NCBI GenBank assembly: GCA_016872875.1
Contig: VGYW01000456.1
Coordinates: forward strand, 1-6,532
Direction of reading: 5' to 3'
Length of the DNA stretch: 6,532 bases
Source of the DNA: Planctomycetota bacterium
GTDB lineage: Bacteria > Planctomycetota > PUPC01 > DSUN01
In this document: positions 1-5,495 of the stretch, one piece after another
Layout: every line of letters begins with the position of its first letter
Position numbering within the stretch: the first letter of the stretch is position 1
The notes under the pieces: generated by a model
Databases searched by the model: none
The model's input: the letters and a program-made list of their open reading frames with translations, nothing else
What the model was told of the DNA's origin: nothing
Position numbers and translations under genes: made by a program

Positions 1-142
1 AGTCCCAAAGGGACGACAGGAAGGGGACCAGGGTGCACCCAGGCGCTGGTTCTGCCGTCCCTTCGGGACTGAGCAGGGGGCCGCTCCGGTCCGGCGGCTG
101 AAGCCGCCGGCTACCGACTACGCTCCCGTCGGGAGCAAGACG
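1..142. repeat. REP-like compound hairpin cluster, first copy
   Basis: This gene-free stretch contains three kinds of small palindrome. Hairpin A (GTCCC, 3-nt loop, GGGAC) lies at 2..14 (loop AAA) and, as TTC loop, at 57..69; the two face each other across a loop whose ends (ACCAG/CTGGT) can also pair. Hairpin B (8-bp stem CCGGCGGC/GCCGCCGG, loop TGAA) is at 91..110. Hairpin C (GCTCCC, loop GTC, GGGAGC) is at 122..136. B and C are joined by the 11-nt linker CTACCGACTAC. The segment from about 50 to 142 recurs 310 bp further right at 360..452 with the same order and spacing, stems identical and loop of C changed (GTC versus TTT), so base pairing is kept while the loop varies. The resemblance to REP elements is inference. 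Confidence 0.8.
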
Positions 143-149
143 CCGAAGT

Positions 150-167
150 CCGGCGGCTGAAGCGCGC
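150..167. repeat. Broken half-copy of hairpin B
   Basis: The left arm and loop of hairpin B (CCGGCGGCTGAAG) are present at 150..162, but the right arm is replaced by CGCGCACG, so the 8-bp stem cannot form. It appears to be a decayed or truncated remnant of the repeat family at 91..110 and 401..420. From here to 242 I see no gene and no other clear structure. Confidence 0.55.
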
Positions 168-242
168 ACGCACGCCGCCATGACGAGAGCTATCGGCACC
201 CCCAAGGCTGCTCGCAGTGCGTTCACAGCAGGTGCTCTCCTC

Positions 243-446
243 AGTCCCGAAGGGACGCCAGTGGGTTGCCGGCGGCTTCAGCCGCCGGAAGGGGCGCGAG
301 CCCCATCAGTCCCGAAGGGACGGCAGAAGGACAGGCCAAGGGCGCCGGCCGGGCGCCTGTTCTGCCGTCCCTTCGGGACTGGGCCTGGGGCCGCCGCGAT
401 CCGGCGGCTGAAGCCGCCGGCTACCGACTACGCTCCCTTTGGGAGC
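243..446. repeat. Mirror-image REP/BIME-like element of about 200 bp
   Basis: Reading across, hairpins occur in the order A (244..256, loop GAA), B-reverse (269..288, loop TTCA), A (309..321), then A-reverse (367..379, loop TTC), B (401..420, loop TGAA), C (432..446, loop TTT). The layout is symmetric about position 344. The central arms 308..328 and 360..380 are a perfect 21-bp inverted repeat (AGTCCCGAAGGGACGGCAG plus AA, and its complement), and ACAGGC/GCCTGT continues the pairing inward. A transcript from either strand could fold into a long compound hairpin. This sits 57 nt beyond the serA stop, so read-through of the leftward operon would enter it. No U-run follows the stems, so it is not a classical intrinsic terminator, but REP-type structures can protect mRNA 3' ends; that role is inferred. 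Confidence 0.85.
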
Positions 447-502
447 AAGACGCGGGCGCGCCTGCGATTCTGCCCCCCGCTTGTGCAATGGCGCGCTCAG
501 TG

Positions 503-2086
503 TCAAAAGGTGACTACTTGGGCTTGTCGGACGTGTGGGGCGGCGAGGACTGCGCGGAGGGTGGCGTCGTCCACGGCGCCGTCGAGGTTGAGCACCGTGA
601 TGGCGTCGCCGCCGGCGGACTTGCGGCCGAAGGTCATGGCCGCGATGTTGATGCCGCGCTCGCCCAGGAGCGTGCCCACGGAGCCGATGAGGCCGGGCTT
701 GTCCTCCGCGAAGAGCACCAGGAGAGTTCCGCGCGGCATCGCCTCCACGCGGTAGCCGTCCAGGAGCACGATGCGCGGCTCCCCCCTGCCCACGAGGGTG
801 CCCGCCGCCTCGTGGTCCTCGCCGTCGAGGCTCGTGGCAACTGAGACGAGCGTGGCGAAGTCCTGGGCGTGCTGGGCCTTCGCCTCGGTCACGCGGATGC
901 CGCGCTCCTCGGCCAGGTAGGGGGCGTTGATGATGTTCACGTCCTCGGCCAGGGCGGCCTCCAGGAACGCGGCGAGGAGGTGCGCGGTGAGGTAGCGGGC
1001 GTTGAGCTTTGCGGCCTCGCCGGCGTAGGTGATGCTCACGCGTGCGGGGAGGCGGCGCAGGCGCTGGATTTCGAGGCGGCCCAGGCAGCGGGCGAGCGCG
1101 GCGTAGGGGGCCAGGACCGCGGCCTCCGCGGGGTCGAACGCCGGCACGTTCACCGCGTTGCGGATGCGCCCCTCCAGGAGCGCGTCGGCGATTATTTCGG
1201 CGGCCTCGATAGCCACGCTCACCTGGGCCTCCTCCGTGGACGCGCCCAGGTGGGGCGTGCAGAGCACCTGAGGGAGGTCAACAAGCTCGCGGGACTTGGG
1301 CGGCTCGGACTCGAAGACGTCGAGTGCGGCGCCCGCGACCTTGCCTGCGCGGATGGCGTCGGCGAGGGCCGCCTCGTCCACCACCCCGCCGCGCGCGCAG
1401 TTGATGACGCGAACTCCGTCCTTCATCTTCGCAAGCTGCGCCTGGCCGATCATCCCGCGAGTCTCCTCGCTCATCGGCACGTGGACCGTGATGTAGTCGG
1501 CCTTGGCCAGCACGTCGTCGAGGCTCGGCGCGAGGGCGATCTGGAGCTGCTTCGCCCGCTCGGGCGTCACGTAGGGGTCGAAGGCGAGCACGCTCATGCC
1601 GAACGCGGCGCAGCGGCGGGCGACCTCGATGCCGATGCGCCCGAGGCCCACGACGCCGATGGTCTTGCCCGCCAGTTGCGTGCCCATGAAGCTCTTGCGG
1701 TCCCACTTCCCCGCCTTCATCGAGGCGCAGGCGGGATAGATGTTCCGCGAGAGCCCGAGCAGCAGGGCCATCGTCTGCTCCGCGGTCGAGAGGGTGTTGC
1801 CGCCCGGCGTGTTCATCACGACGATGCCGCGGCGCGAGGCCGCGGGAACGTCCACCGTGTCCACCCCCACGCCCGCCCGCACGATGCAGCGGAGCCGTGG
1901 CGCCGCCGCGATGAGTTCGGCAGTGACCTTCGTCGCGCTCCGCACGATCAGCCCCTCCGCGTCGGCAAGGTGCCCCTTCAGCTCCTCGCCCTTCGCATAG
2001 GGCGCGTAGTCCACCTCGATCCCGCGCATGGCCCTCAGCCGCTCGATGGCTTCGCCGGCAACGCTGTCGGAGACCAGAACCTTCAT
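503..2086 (-). CDS. serA: D-3-phosphoglycerate dehydrogenase, long form
   Basis: Oxidises 3-phosphoglycerate to 3-phosphohydroxypyruvate with NAD, the first step of phosphorylated serine synthesis; cytosolic. The 527-residue product has the usual length of the long (type 1) family. Residues 1-100 and 285-315 form the substrate-binding domain. The Rossmann domain has GLGRIG at 147-152 and Asp170 at the end of the second strand, favouring NAD. Catalytic residues are Arg232 (ARGG), Glu261 (ESEPP) and His279 (TPHLGAST). An intervening ASB-type domain spans roughly 320-445 and a C-terminal ACT domain 455-527, which in relatives mediates serine feedback or assembly. An upstream in-frame ATG at 2194 would add 36 residues encoded by octamer repeats; I reject it because ATG 2084..2086 starts the family-typical MKVLVSD and has AAGGA six bases upstream. 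It is last in the hisA-aminotransferase-serA operon. Confidence 0.96.
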   Translation of the reverse strand: MKVLVSDSVAGEAIERLRAMRGIEVDYAPYAKGEELKGHLADAEGLIVRSATKVTAELIAAAPRLRCIVRAGVGVDTVDVPAASRRGIVVMNTPGGNTLSTAEQTMALLLGLSRNIYPACASMKAGKWDRKSFMGTQLAGKTIGVVGLGRIGIEVARRCAAFGMSVLAFDPYVTPERAKQLQIALAPSLDDVLAKADYITVHVPMSEETRGMIGQAQLAKMKDGVRVINCARGGVVDEAALADAIRAGKVAGAALDVFESEPPKSRELVDLPQVLCTPHLGASTEEAQVSVAIEAAEIIADALLEGRIRNAVNVPAFDPAEAAVLAPYAALARCLGRLEIQRLRRLPARVSITYAGEAAKLNARYLTAHLLAAFLEAALAEDVNIINAPYLAEERGIRVTEAKAQHAQDFATLVSVATSLDGEDHEAAGTLVGRGEPRIVLLDGYRVEAMPRGTLLVLFAEDKPGLIGSVGTLLGERGINIAAMTFGRKSAGGDAITVLNLDGAVDDATLRAVLAAPHVRQAQVVTF

Positions 2087-2092
2087 GGGTGA

Positions 2093-2097
2093 TCCTT
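2093..2097 (-). promoter_or_regulatory. Shine-Dalgarno of serA
   Basis: On the minus strand AAGGA lies six bases before the ATG at 2086. It decides the start in favour of the conserved N-terminus over the longer in-frame reading through the octamer repeats. Confidence 0.75.
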
Positions 2098-2120
2098 GGG
2101 CACGCGGTGTCCAGGAAGGG

Positions 2121-2216
2121 GATGAATGGATGAATGGATGAATGGATGGAAGAAGCAGGAACTGGGTATCCGGCCTTTTCTGACACTCATCCACTCATCC
2201 ATTCATCCACCCATCC
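2121..2216. repeat. Octamer tandem repeat arranged as a 28-bp inverted repeat in the aminotransferase-serA gap
   Basis: Positions 2121..2149 are 3.6 copies of GATGAATG; 2188..2216 are 3.6 copies of a CATCCATT-type octamer (CATCCACT, CATCCATT, CATCCACC, CATCC). The arms 2121..2148 and 2188..2215 are complementary at 25 of 28 positions, around a 39-nt loop. In the minus-strand RNA, the sense of the operon, the three exceptions become G-U wobble pairs, giving a continuous 28-bp helix; in the opposite RNA they would be A-C mismatches. The helix ends 24 nt before the serA Shine-Dalgarno. No U-run follows, so it is not an ordinary terminator; an RNA-processing, stability or attenuation role is possible but unproven. 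Confidence 0.85.
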
Positions 2217-2232
2217 TCTTTGAGGCCAGAAG

Positions 2233-3366
2233 TTACTTCTCTAACAGCACGCTTTGTGCTGCGGCGACGCCGGCGCCGAGGGGCACCCTGGCGCCCATCT
2301 CGGCGAGGACGAGCTCGAGCGCCGCGATGGCGCCCAGGGTGTCCAGCGTGTCGAGGTAGCCGAGGTGGCCGATGCGGATGATCTTGCCTTTCAGCTTCTC
2401 TTGTCCGCCGGCGGCGACGACGCCGTATTTCTTGCGGAGGAGGCCGCGCGCGGCCTCGGCGTCAATCCCCTCGGGCAGCGCCACCGCGGTCAGGGCGTCG
2501 GCGGGCGCGGAGGCGTAGACCCTCAGCCCCATCGCCTCCACCGCGGCGCGCGTGGCTCTCGCTATCCGCGCGTGCCTGGCCCAGATGGCCTCGACGCCCT
2601 CCTTGCGCAAGAGGTCGAGCGACTTCTTGAGCGCGGCCACGAGGGTGTTCGCGGGCGTGTAGGGCGTGTCCTCGTCGGCCAGGGCCTCGCGCGCGGCGAT
2701 GAGGTCGAAGTAGTAGGCCCGCCGCGGCGCCTTCTCCACCCGCGCCCAGGCCTTCGGGCTGACCGAGAGGAACGCGAGCCCCGGCGGCAGGAGGAGCGCC
2801 TTCTGGGAGCCGACGGCCAACATGTCCACCCCCCAGGCGTCCGCCCGCATCGGCATTGCGCCCACGCCGGAGATGCCGTCAACGACGAGGCAGGCGTTGG
2901 TCTTCGCCACGATCTTGCCGATCGCCTCGATGTCGGCCGCCACGCCGGTGGAGGTCTCGCACAGGGTGGTGTAGACCGCCGCGATGTCGGGGTCTTTCGT
3001 TAGCGCGGCCTCGATGGCGGCAGGCTCCACCGCCTTGCCCCACTCGACCTCGAGGTTGATGGCCTTCGCCCCGAAGCGTTCGGCGAGCTCGCTCCAGCGC
3101 TCGCCGAACTTGCCGCCGCGCACGCAGAGCGCCTTGTCCCCAGGCGCGAGGAGGTTCGCCACCGCGGCCTCCATCGCCCCCGTGCCCGACGAGGTGAAGA
3201 TGAAGACGTCGCTCTTAGTCTGGAAGACCTCTTTCAGCCCCTCAATCACCGCCATGAGGATGGCTCGGAACTCCTTCGTGCGGTGGTGGAAGACCGGCCT
3301 GGCGAGCTCGAGCAGGGTCTCCGGCGGCACCTCGGCTGGGCCGGGGGTCATGAGGCGCTCTTTCAT
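2233..3366 (-). CDS. Class V PLP aminotransferase, probable phosphoserine aminotransferase (SerC substitute)
   Basis: A cytosolic fold-type I, class V aminotransferase of the serine-pyruvate/alanine-glyoxylate group, 377 residues. Visible landmarks are TPGP at 7-10, the phosphate-cradle SGTGAME at 60-66, CETSTG at 136-141, the cofactor-nitrogen aspartate Asp163 (VVDGISG), the Schiff-base lysine Lys189 in GSQKALLLPPG, and the substrate-carboxylate Arg331 (RIGHLG). The sequence is not a classical SerC. Relatives of this class lie beside serA in several bacteria (Thermotoga is one example) and are thought to do the phosphoserine step; with serA directly downstream, conversion of 3-phosphohydroxypyruvate plus glutamate to phosphoserine is the likely role. 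Alanine-glyoxylate or serine-pyruvate transamination remains possible. Its ATG overlaps the hisA stop by ATGA, implying translational coupling. A 15-20-residue Ala/Gly-rich C-terminal tail follows the conserved fold. Confidence 0.93.
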   Translation of the reverse strand: MKERLMTPGPAEVPPETLLELARPVFHHRTKEFRAILMAVIEGLKEVFQTKSDVFIFTSSGTGAMEAAVANLLAPGDKALCVRGGKFGERWSELAERFGAKAINLEVEWGKAVEPAAIEAALTKDPDIAAVYTTLCETSTGVAADIEAIGKIVAKTNACLVVDGISGVGAMPMRADAWGVDMLAVGSQKALLLPPGLAFLSVSPKAWARVEKAPRRAYYFDLIAAREALADEDTPYTPANTLVAALKKSLDLLRKEGVEAIWARHARIARATRAAVEAMGLRVYASAPADALTAVALPEGIDAEAARGLLRKKYGVVAAGGQEKLKGKIIRIGHLGYLDTLDTLGAIAALELVLAEMGARVPLGAGVAAAQSVLLEK

Positions 3367-4145
3367 TTGGCACCTTCTCCTCTTCTTACGGGGTCGATCG
3401 ATCGAATCGGTCGAATCGGTCGAATCGGGCTTCTCGCCGCCTCGATGGCGGCACGCAGCGTGAAGGCCCCCTCGAAGAGGGCCTTGCCGATGATCATCCC
3501 CTCGACCGGCAGCGCGGCCACGCGGCGCACGTCGTCGAGCGACGCGATGCCGCCCGAGGCGACGACGGGCGTCTTCACGGCGTCGAGCAGCCGGCGGAGC
3601 GCGGGCAGGTTCGGCCCCTGCATGGCGCCGTCGGTCGCGACGTCGGTGAAGACCATCGCCCGCAGCCCAATCGGGTCGAGCTCGCCGGCGAAGGCGACGG
3701 CGTCAGTGTCCGAGGTCTCCGCCCAGCCCTCGATGGCCACGCGTCCGCCGCGGGCGTCAATCCCCGCGACGATTCGGCCTGGGAAGCGCGCGCAGAGCGC
3801 GCGGAGCCAGCCCGGGTCGCGGAGCGCCCTGCTGCCGAGCACCACCCGCTGCACGCCGGCGGCCAGGTAGCGGGCCACCGCGTCGTCGGAGCGGATGCCG
3901 CCGCCGGCCTCGACGGGCACGGGCACCTCGGCGGCGATGGCGGCCACGAGGTCGAAGCTCACGGGCCGCCCGGCGAACGCACCGTCGAGGTCCACCACGT
4001 GGAGCAGTTCGGCCCCCTGCTCGGCCCAGAGCCTTGCAGCGTCCGCCGGCCGCTCGAAGTAAACAGTCTCCTCGTCGGCCCGGCCGCGCAGTAGCCGCAC
4101 GCAACGCCCGCCGCGGATGTCCACGGCGGGGATCACCATTGGCAT
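3363..4145 (-). CDS. hisA: Phosphoribosylformimino-5-aminoimidazole carboxamide ribotide isomerase
   Basis: Catalyses the Amadori-type isomerisation of ProFAR to PRFAR, the fourth step of histidine synthesis; cytosolic (beta-alpha)8 barrel. The two catalytic aspartates are in place: Asp9 in PAVDIRGG and Asp130 in AGIDARGG; Trp141 follows. The two phosphate sites are GGGIRS (81-86) and ASGGIAS (196-202), and TDVATDGAMQGPN (167-179) is the family signature. Conserved sequence ends near residue 238; about 22 further residues (PIR PIR PIR SID then basic) make it 260 long instead of about 240, and come from a 9-bp repeat. The start at 4145 has GAGG five bases upstream; Met3 is an alternative. No other his gene is in the window; hisA is instead first in an operon with serine-synthesis genes. 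Whether it also serves tryptophan synthesis (PriA-like) cannot be told by eye. Confidence 0.95.
   Translation of the reverse strand: MPMVIPAVDIRGGRCVRLLRGRADEETVYFERPADAARLWAEQGAELLHVVDLDGAFAGRPVSFDLVAAIAAEVPVPVEAGGGIRSDDAVARYLAAGVQRVVLGSRALRDPGWLRALCARFPGRIVAGIDARGGRVAIEGWAETSDTDAVAFAGELDPIGLRAMVFTDVATDGAMQGPNLPALRRLLDAVKTPVVASGGIASLDDVRRVAALPVEGMIIGKALFEGAFTLRAAIEAARSPIRPIRPIRSIDPVRRGEGAK
3373..3383 (-). promoter_or_regulatory. Shine-Dalgarno of the aminotransferase, inside hisA
   Basis: The minus strand reads AGAGGAGAAGG just upstream of the ATG at 3366, with the last AAGG about seven bases before it. It lies inside the last hisA codons (ArgArgGlyGluGly), so the site is translated and the two genes are coupled through ATGA. 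Confidence 0.7.
3402..3428. repeat. Three 9-bp tandem repeats within the 3' end of hisA
   Basis: TCGAATCGG occurs three times in exact tandem at 3402, 3411 and 3420, preceded by a partial TCGATCGA unit. On the coding strand each copy is CCGATTCGA and encodes Pro-Ile-Arg. Because nine is a multiple of three, copy-number change would lengthen or shorten the protein tail without breaking the frame. Confidence 0.9.
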
Positions 4146-4178
4146 GATGGCCTCGCTCGTAAGGTCTTGCCGCGTGGG

Positions 4179-4207
4179 ATTATAGCAGACGGGGCGCGGC
4201 CTGTCAA
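4179..4207 (-). promoter_or_regulatory. Consensus sigma-70 promoter of the hisA operon
   Basis: On the minus strand, TTGACA (4207..4202) is followed by exactly 17 bases and TATAAT (4184..4179), with TG one base before it (extended -10). All twelve core bases match consensus. The predicted start of transcription is near 4172, leaving an untranslated leader of about 26 nt before the hisA ATG, too short for a riboswitch. The GC-rich surroundings make a chance match very unlikely. Confidence 0.9.
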
Positions 4208-4297
4208 AGAACCAGAGCTCGGCCCCCAGGACGATTGAAGAGGCGGGCGGGCGTCAGGCTCGGGGGCGATACTCAAAAAAAACCGCCGCGGCACCCC

Positions 4298-4326
4298 TTG
4301 CGTCCGAACCGGACCTGCGGTAGGGT
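4298..4326 (+). promoter_or_regulatory. Weak candidate promoter for the phosphoesterase-like gene
   Basis: TTGCGT at 4298..4303 and TAGGGT at 4321..4326 are 17 bases apart, about 80 bases before the gene. The spacer contains a 5-bp dyad (GTCCG, loop AAC, CGGAC; 4302..4314), a possible small operator or chance. An A8 tract lies just upstream at 4275..4282, and a second short hairpin (AGGCCC/GGGCCT, 4337..4355) just downstream. The match is poor and the call is tentative. The rest of the divergent region 4208..4404 shows no other clear element. Confidence 0.25.
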
Positions 4327-4404
4327 TTAAGTGGCCAGGCCCACGGGGCGGGCCTCATCTGGGGCACCACGGGGCTAAGGCCGCTCGCGCGGCAGAAAGC
4401 CCGT

Positions 4405-5277
4405 ATGCTGTCGCAAAGACCGTTGGCTGCGGTTCTGGCCGCTCTCCTCTTGGGACCCCTGGCTGCCGGCGTTGCTTCGGAGCTTCCCGCGAGGGCCGAG
4501 GCCCAGGCGTTCCGCTTCGCCGTCTACGGCGGCTCGGAGGGGGGCGGCGACGGCGCCCGCGCGGTCGTCGCACTGATCGCCAAGCTGCGTCCCGACCTCG
4601 TCGCCCACGCCGGCGGCATGGTCGGCAGCACCCGCATCACCGACTGGCTGGCCTTCCACGACCTCACCGAGCCGCTCACGAGCCGCTTCCCCTTCTACGG
4701 CTGCCGCGGCCGCGGCGAGCGGAAGGGCGTCATCCTGCCACGGAACGGCTCACCAGAGCCACGTCCCCTCGGCGACAGCTTCTTCTCCTTCGACTACCGC
4801 GGCGCGCACTTCGTGTTCCTGGACACCGAGCTACGGATAGAGAAGGAGGACCCTCAGAGCCGCTGGCTGGCGGCCGACCTGGCCTCCGCCGAGGGCAAGC
4901 CGATCTTCGTCTTCAGCCACCGCGCGCTCTTCGGCGCCGCCGAGCGCTACGTGCTCCGCATGGGGCACTACTGGTGGCACCCGCTCTTCGTCAAGCACAA
5001 GGTCAGGGTGGCCTTCTCCGGCGCGCGGCACCTCTACCACAGGCTCTACCAGGACGGCGTGGCCTACGTGATAACTGGGGGCGGGGGCTCGCCGCTCGAC
5101 CCGGTGCTGGCCCGCCGCCAGGTCGGCCCGGCCGACGTCGCGGCCAGCTTCACCCACTGCGTCGAGGTCACTGTCGGCCCCGACGAAATCCGCTGCCGGG
5201 CCGTTGACACCGAGGGCAATACCCGCGATGAGTTCGCACTCAGGGCCGCCGGCAGCCTCGGGCCCGCGGACCAGTGA
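4405..5277 (+). CDS. Secreted calcineurin-like metallophosphoesterase homologue, probably catalytically inactive
   Basis: A 290-residue protein with an N-terminal signal peptide (Arg5, hydrophobic 7-23, Ala-rich cleavage region up to about 35), so probably exported. The body follows the purple-acid-phosphatase-like/calcineurin layout: FRFAVYGG (36-43), RPDLVAHAGG (62-71), FPFYGCRGRGE (95-105), FFSFDYRGAHFVFLDTE (126-142), WLAADL (154-159), IFVFSH (167-172), FSGARHLYHR (204-213), VAYVITGGGGSP (219-230), and a final beta-rich tail. Canonical ligands are largely replaced: GD becomes GG at 43 and at 71, GNHE becomes GRGE at 102-105, and GHxH becomes GARH at 206-209; only His172 and His209 remain. 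The frame is intact and fold-defining residues are retained, so this looks like a maintained pseudoenzyme, perhaps binding or structural, rather than a dying gene. No substrate can be assigned. The upstream Shine-Dalgarno (AGAAAG) is weak. It is divergent from hisA and convergent with the SDR gene. Confidence 0.85.
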   Translation: MLSQRPLAAVLAALLLGPLAAGVASELPARAEAQAFRFAVYGGSEGGGDGARAVVALIAKLRPDLVAHAGGMVGSTRITDWLAFHDLTEPLTSRFPFYGCRGRGERKGVILPRNGSPEPRPLGDSFFSFDYRGAHFVFLDTELRIEKEDPQSRWLAADLASAEGKPIFVFSHRALFGAAERYVLRMGHYWWHPLFVKHKVRVAFSGARHLYHRLYQDGVAYVITGGGGSPLDPVLARRQVGPADVAASFTHCVEVTVGPDEIRCRAVDTEGNTRDEFALRAAGSLGPADQ

Positions 5278-5287
5278 ACGAGTCTCT

Positions 5288-5365
5288 CAGGGGGTTGTGT
5301 GTGGGTGGCACGGGCGTTTGACACCCCAAACCCGCAGACGCGCCGCCCGTGCCCCCACCCCCCTG
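5288..5365. terminator. Long GC hairpin after the phosphoesterase-like gene, possible terminator
   Basis: Beginning 11 nt after the stop codon, GGCACGGGCG (5307..5316) pairs perfectly with 5344..5353. GGGT (5303..5306) or CAGGGGGT (5288..5295) can pair with the ACCCCCCTG stretch at 5357..5365, extending the stem with bulges. Inside the loop GTTTG/CAAAC (5316..5320 with 5327..5331) forms a smaller hairpin in competition with the main stem base. No T-run follows on either strand, so this is a candidate 3'-end structure, not a proven intrinsic terminator; it may also be another dispersed palindromic repeat. Confidence 0.4.
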
Positions 5366-5378
5366 ATGGCCCCCCCAA

Positions 5379-5465
5379 TCGTCCTCGTCCGTCGTCCTCG
5401 TCCTCGACTCTTCTCCGTCAACAGGAGGGATCGAGGACGAGGACGAGGACGAGGGACGAGGACGA
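5379..5465. repeat. Hexamer-repeat inverted repeat between convergent genes
   Basis: Left arm 5379..5407 is built of TCGTCC/TCCTCG units and right arm 5431..5465 of GAGGAC units (GAGGACGAGGACGAGGAC and continuing). The outer 28 bases of the arms match at 27 positions with one mismatch; the right arm has one extra hexamer near the loop. The loop is about 23 nt (5408..5430). It lies between the phosphoesterase-like stop and the SDR stop and could act as a bidirectional 3'-end structure, but no T-run is present. Confidence 0.8.
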
Positions 5466-5495
5466 TAGAAGATGAGGAAGAGACCCCCCTGGGTA

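Noticed and set aside
432..446. Intrinsic terminator of the serA operon at hairpin C
   Set aside because: The stem GCTCCC/GGGAGC is only 6 bp and the minus strand continues with GTAGTCGG rather than a U-run.
1..452. CRISPR array
   Set aside because: The repeats vary in type, orientation and spacing and are themselves hairpin units in mirror-image order; there are no regular spacers.
180..844. Overlapping plus-strand open frames through the left repeat cluster
   Set aside because: They run through palindromic repeats and the antisense of serA, and have no recognisable domain.
869..2092. A 407-residue open frame on the plus strand
   Set aside because: It is antisense to serA along its whole length, His/Arg/Ala-rich with no recognisable motif, as expected from the mirror of GC-rich codon use.
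2087..2194. A 36-residue N-terminal extension of SerA from the ATG at 2194
   Set aside because: It is encoded by the octamer repeats (Ser-Ile-His-Pro-type residues), is not a family feature, and the internal ATG at 2086 has a good Shine-Dalgarno and the conserved N-terminus.
4146..4178. Riboswitch or attenuator in the hisA leader
   Set aside because: The perfect promoter leaves only about 26 nt of leader, too short for a riboswitch or a leader peptide with His codons.
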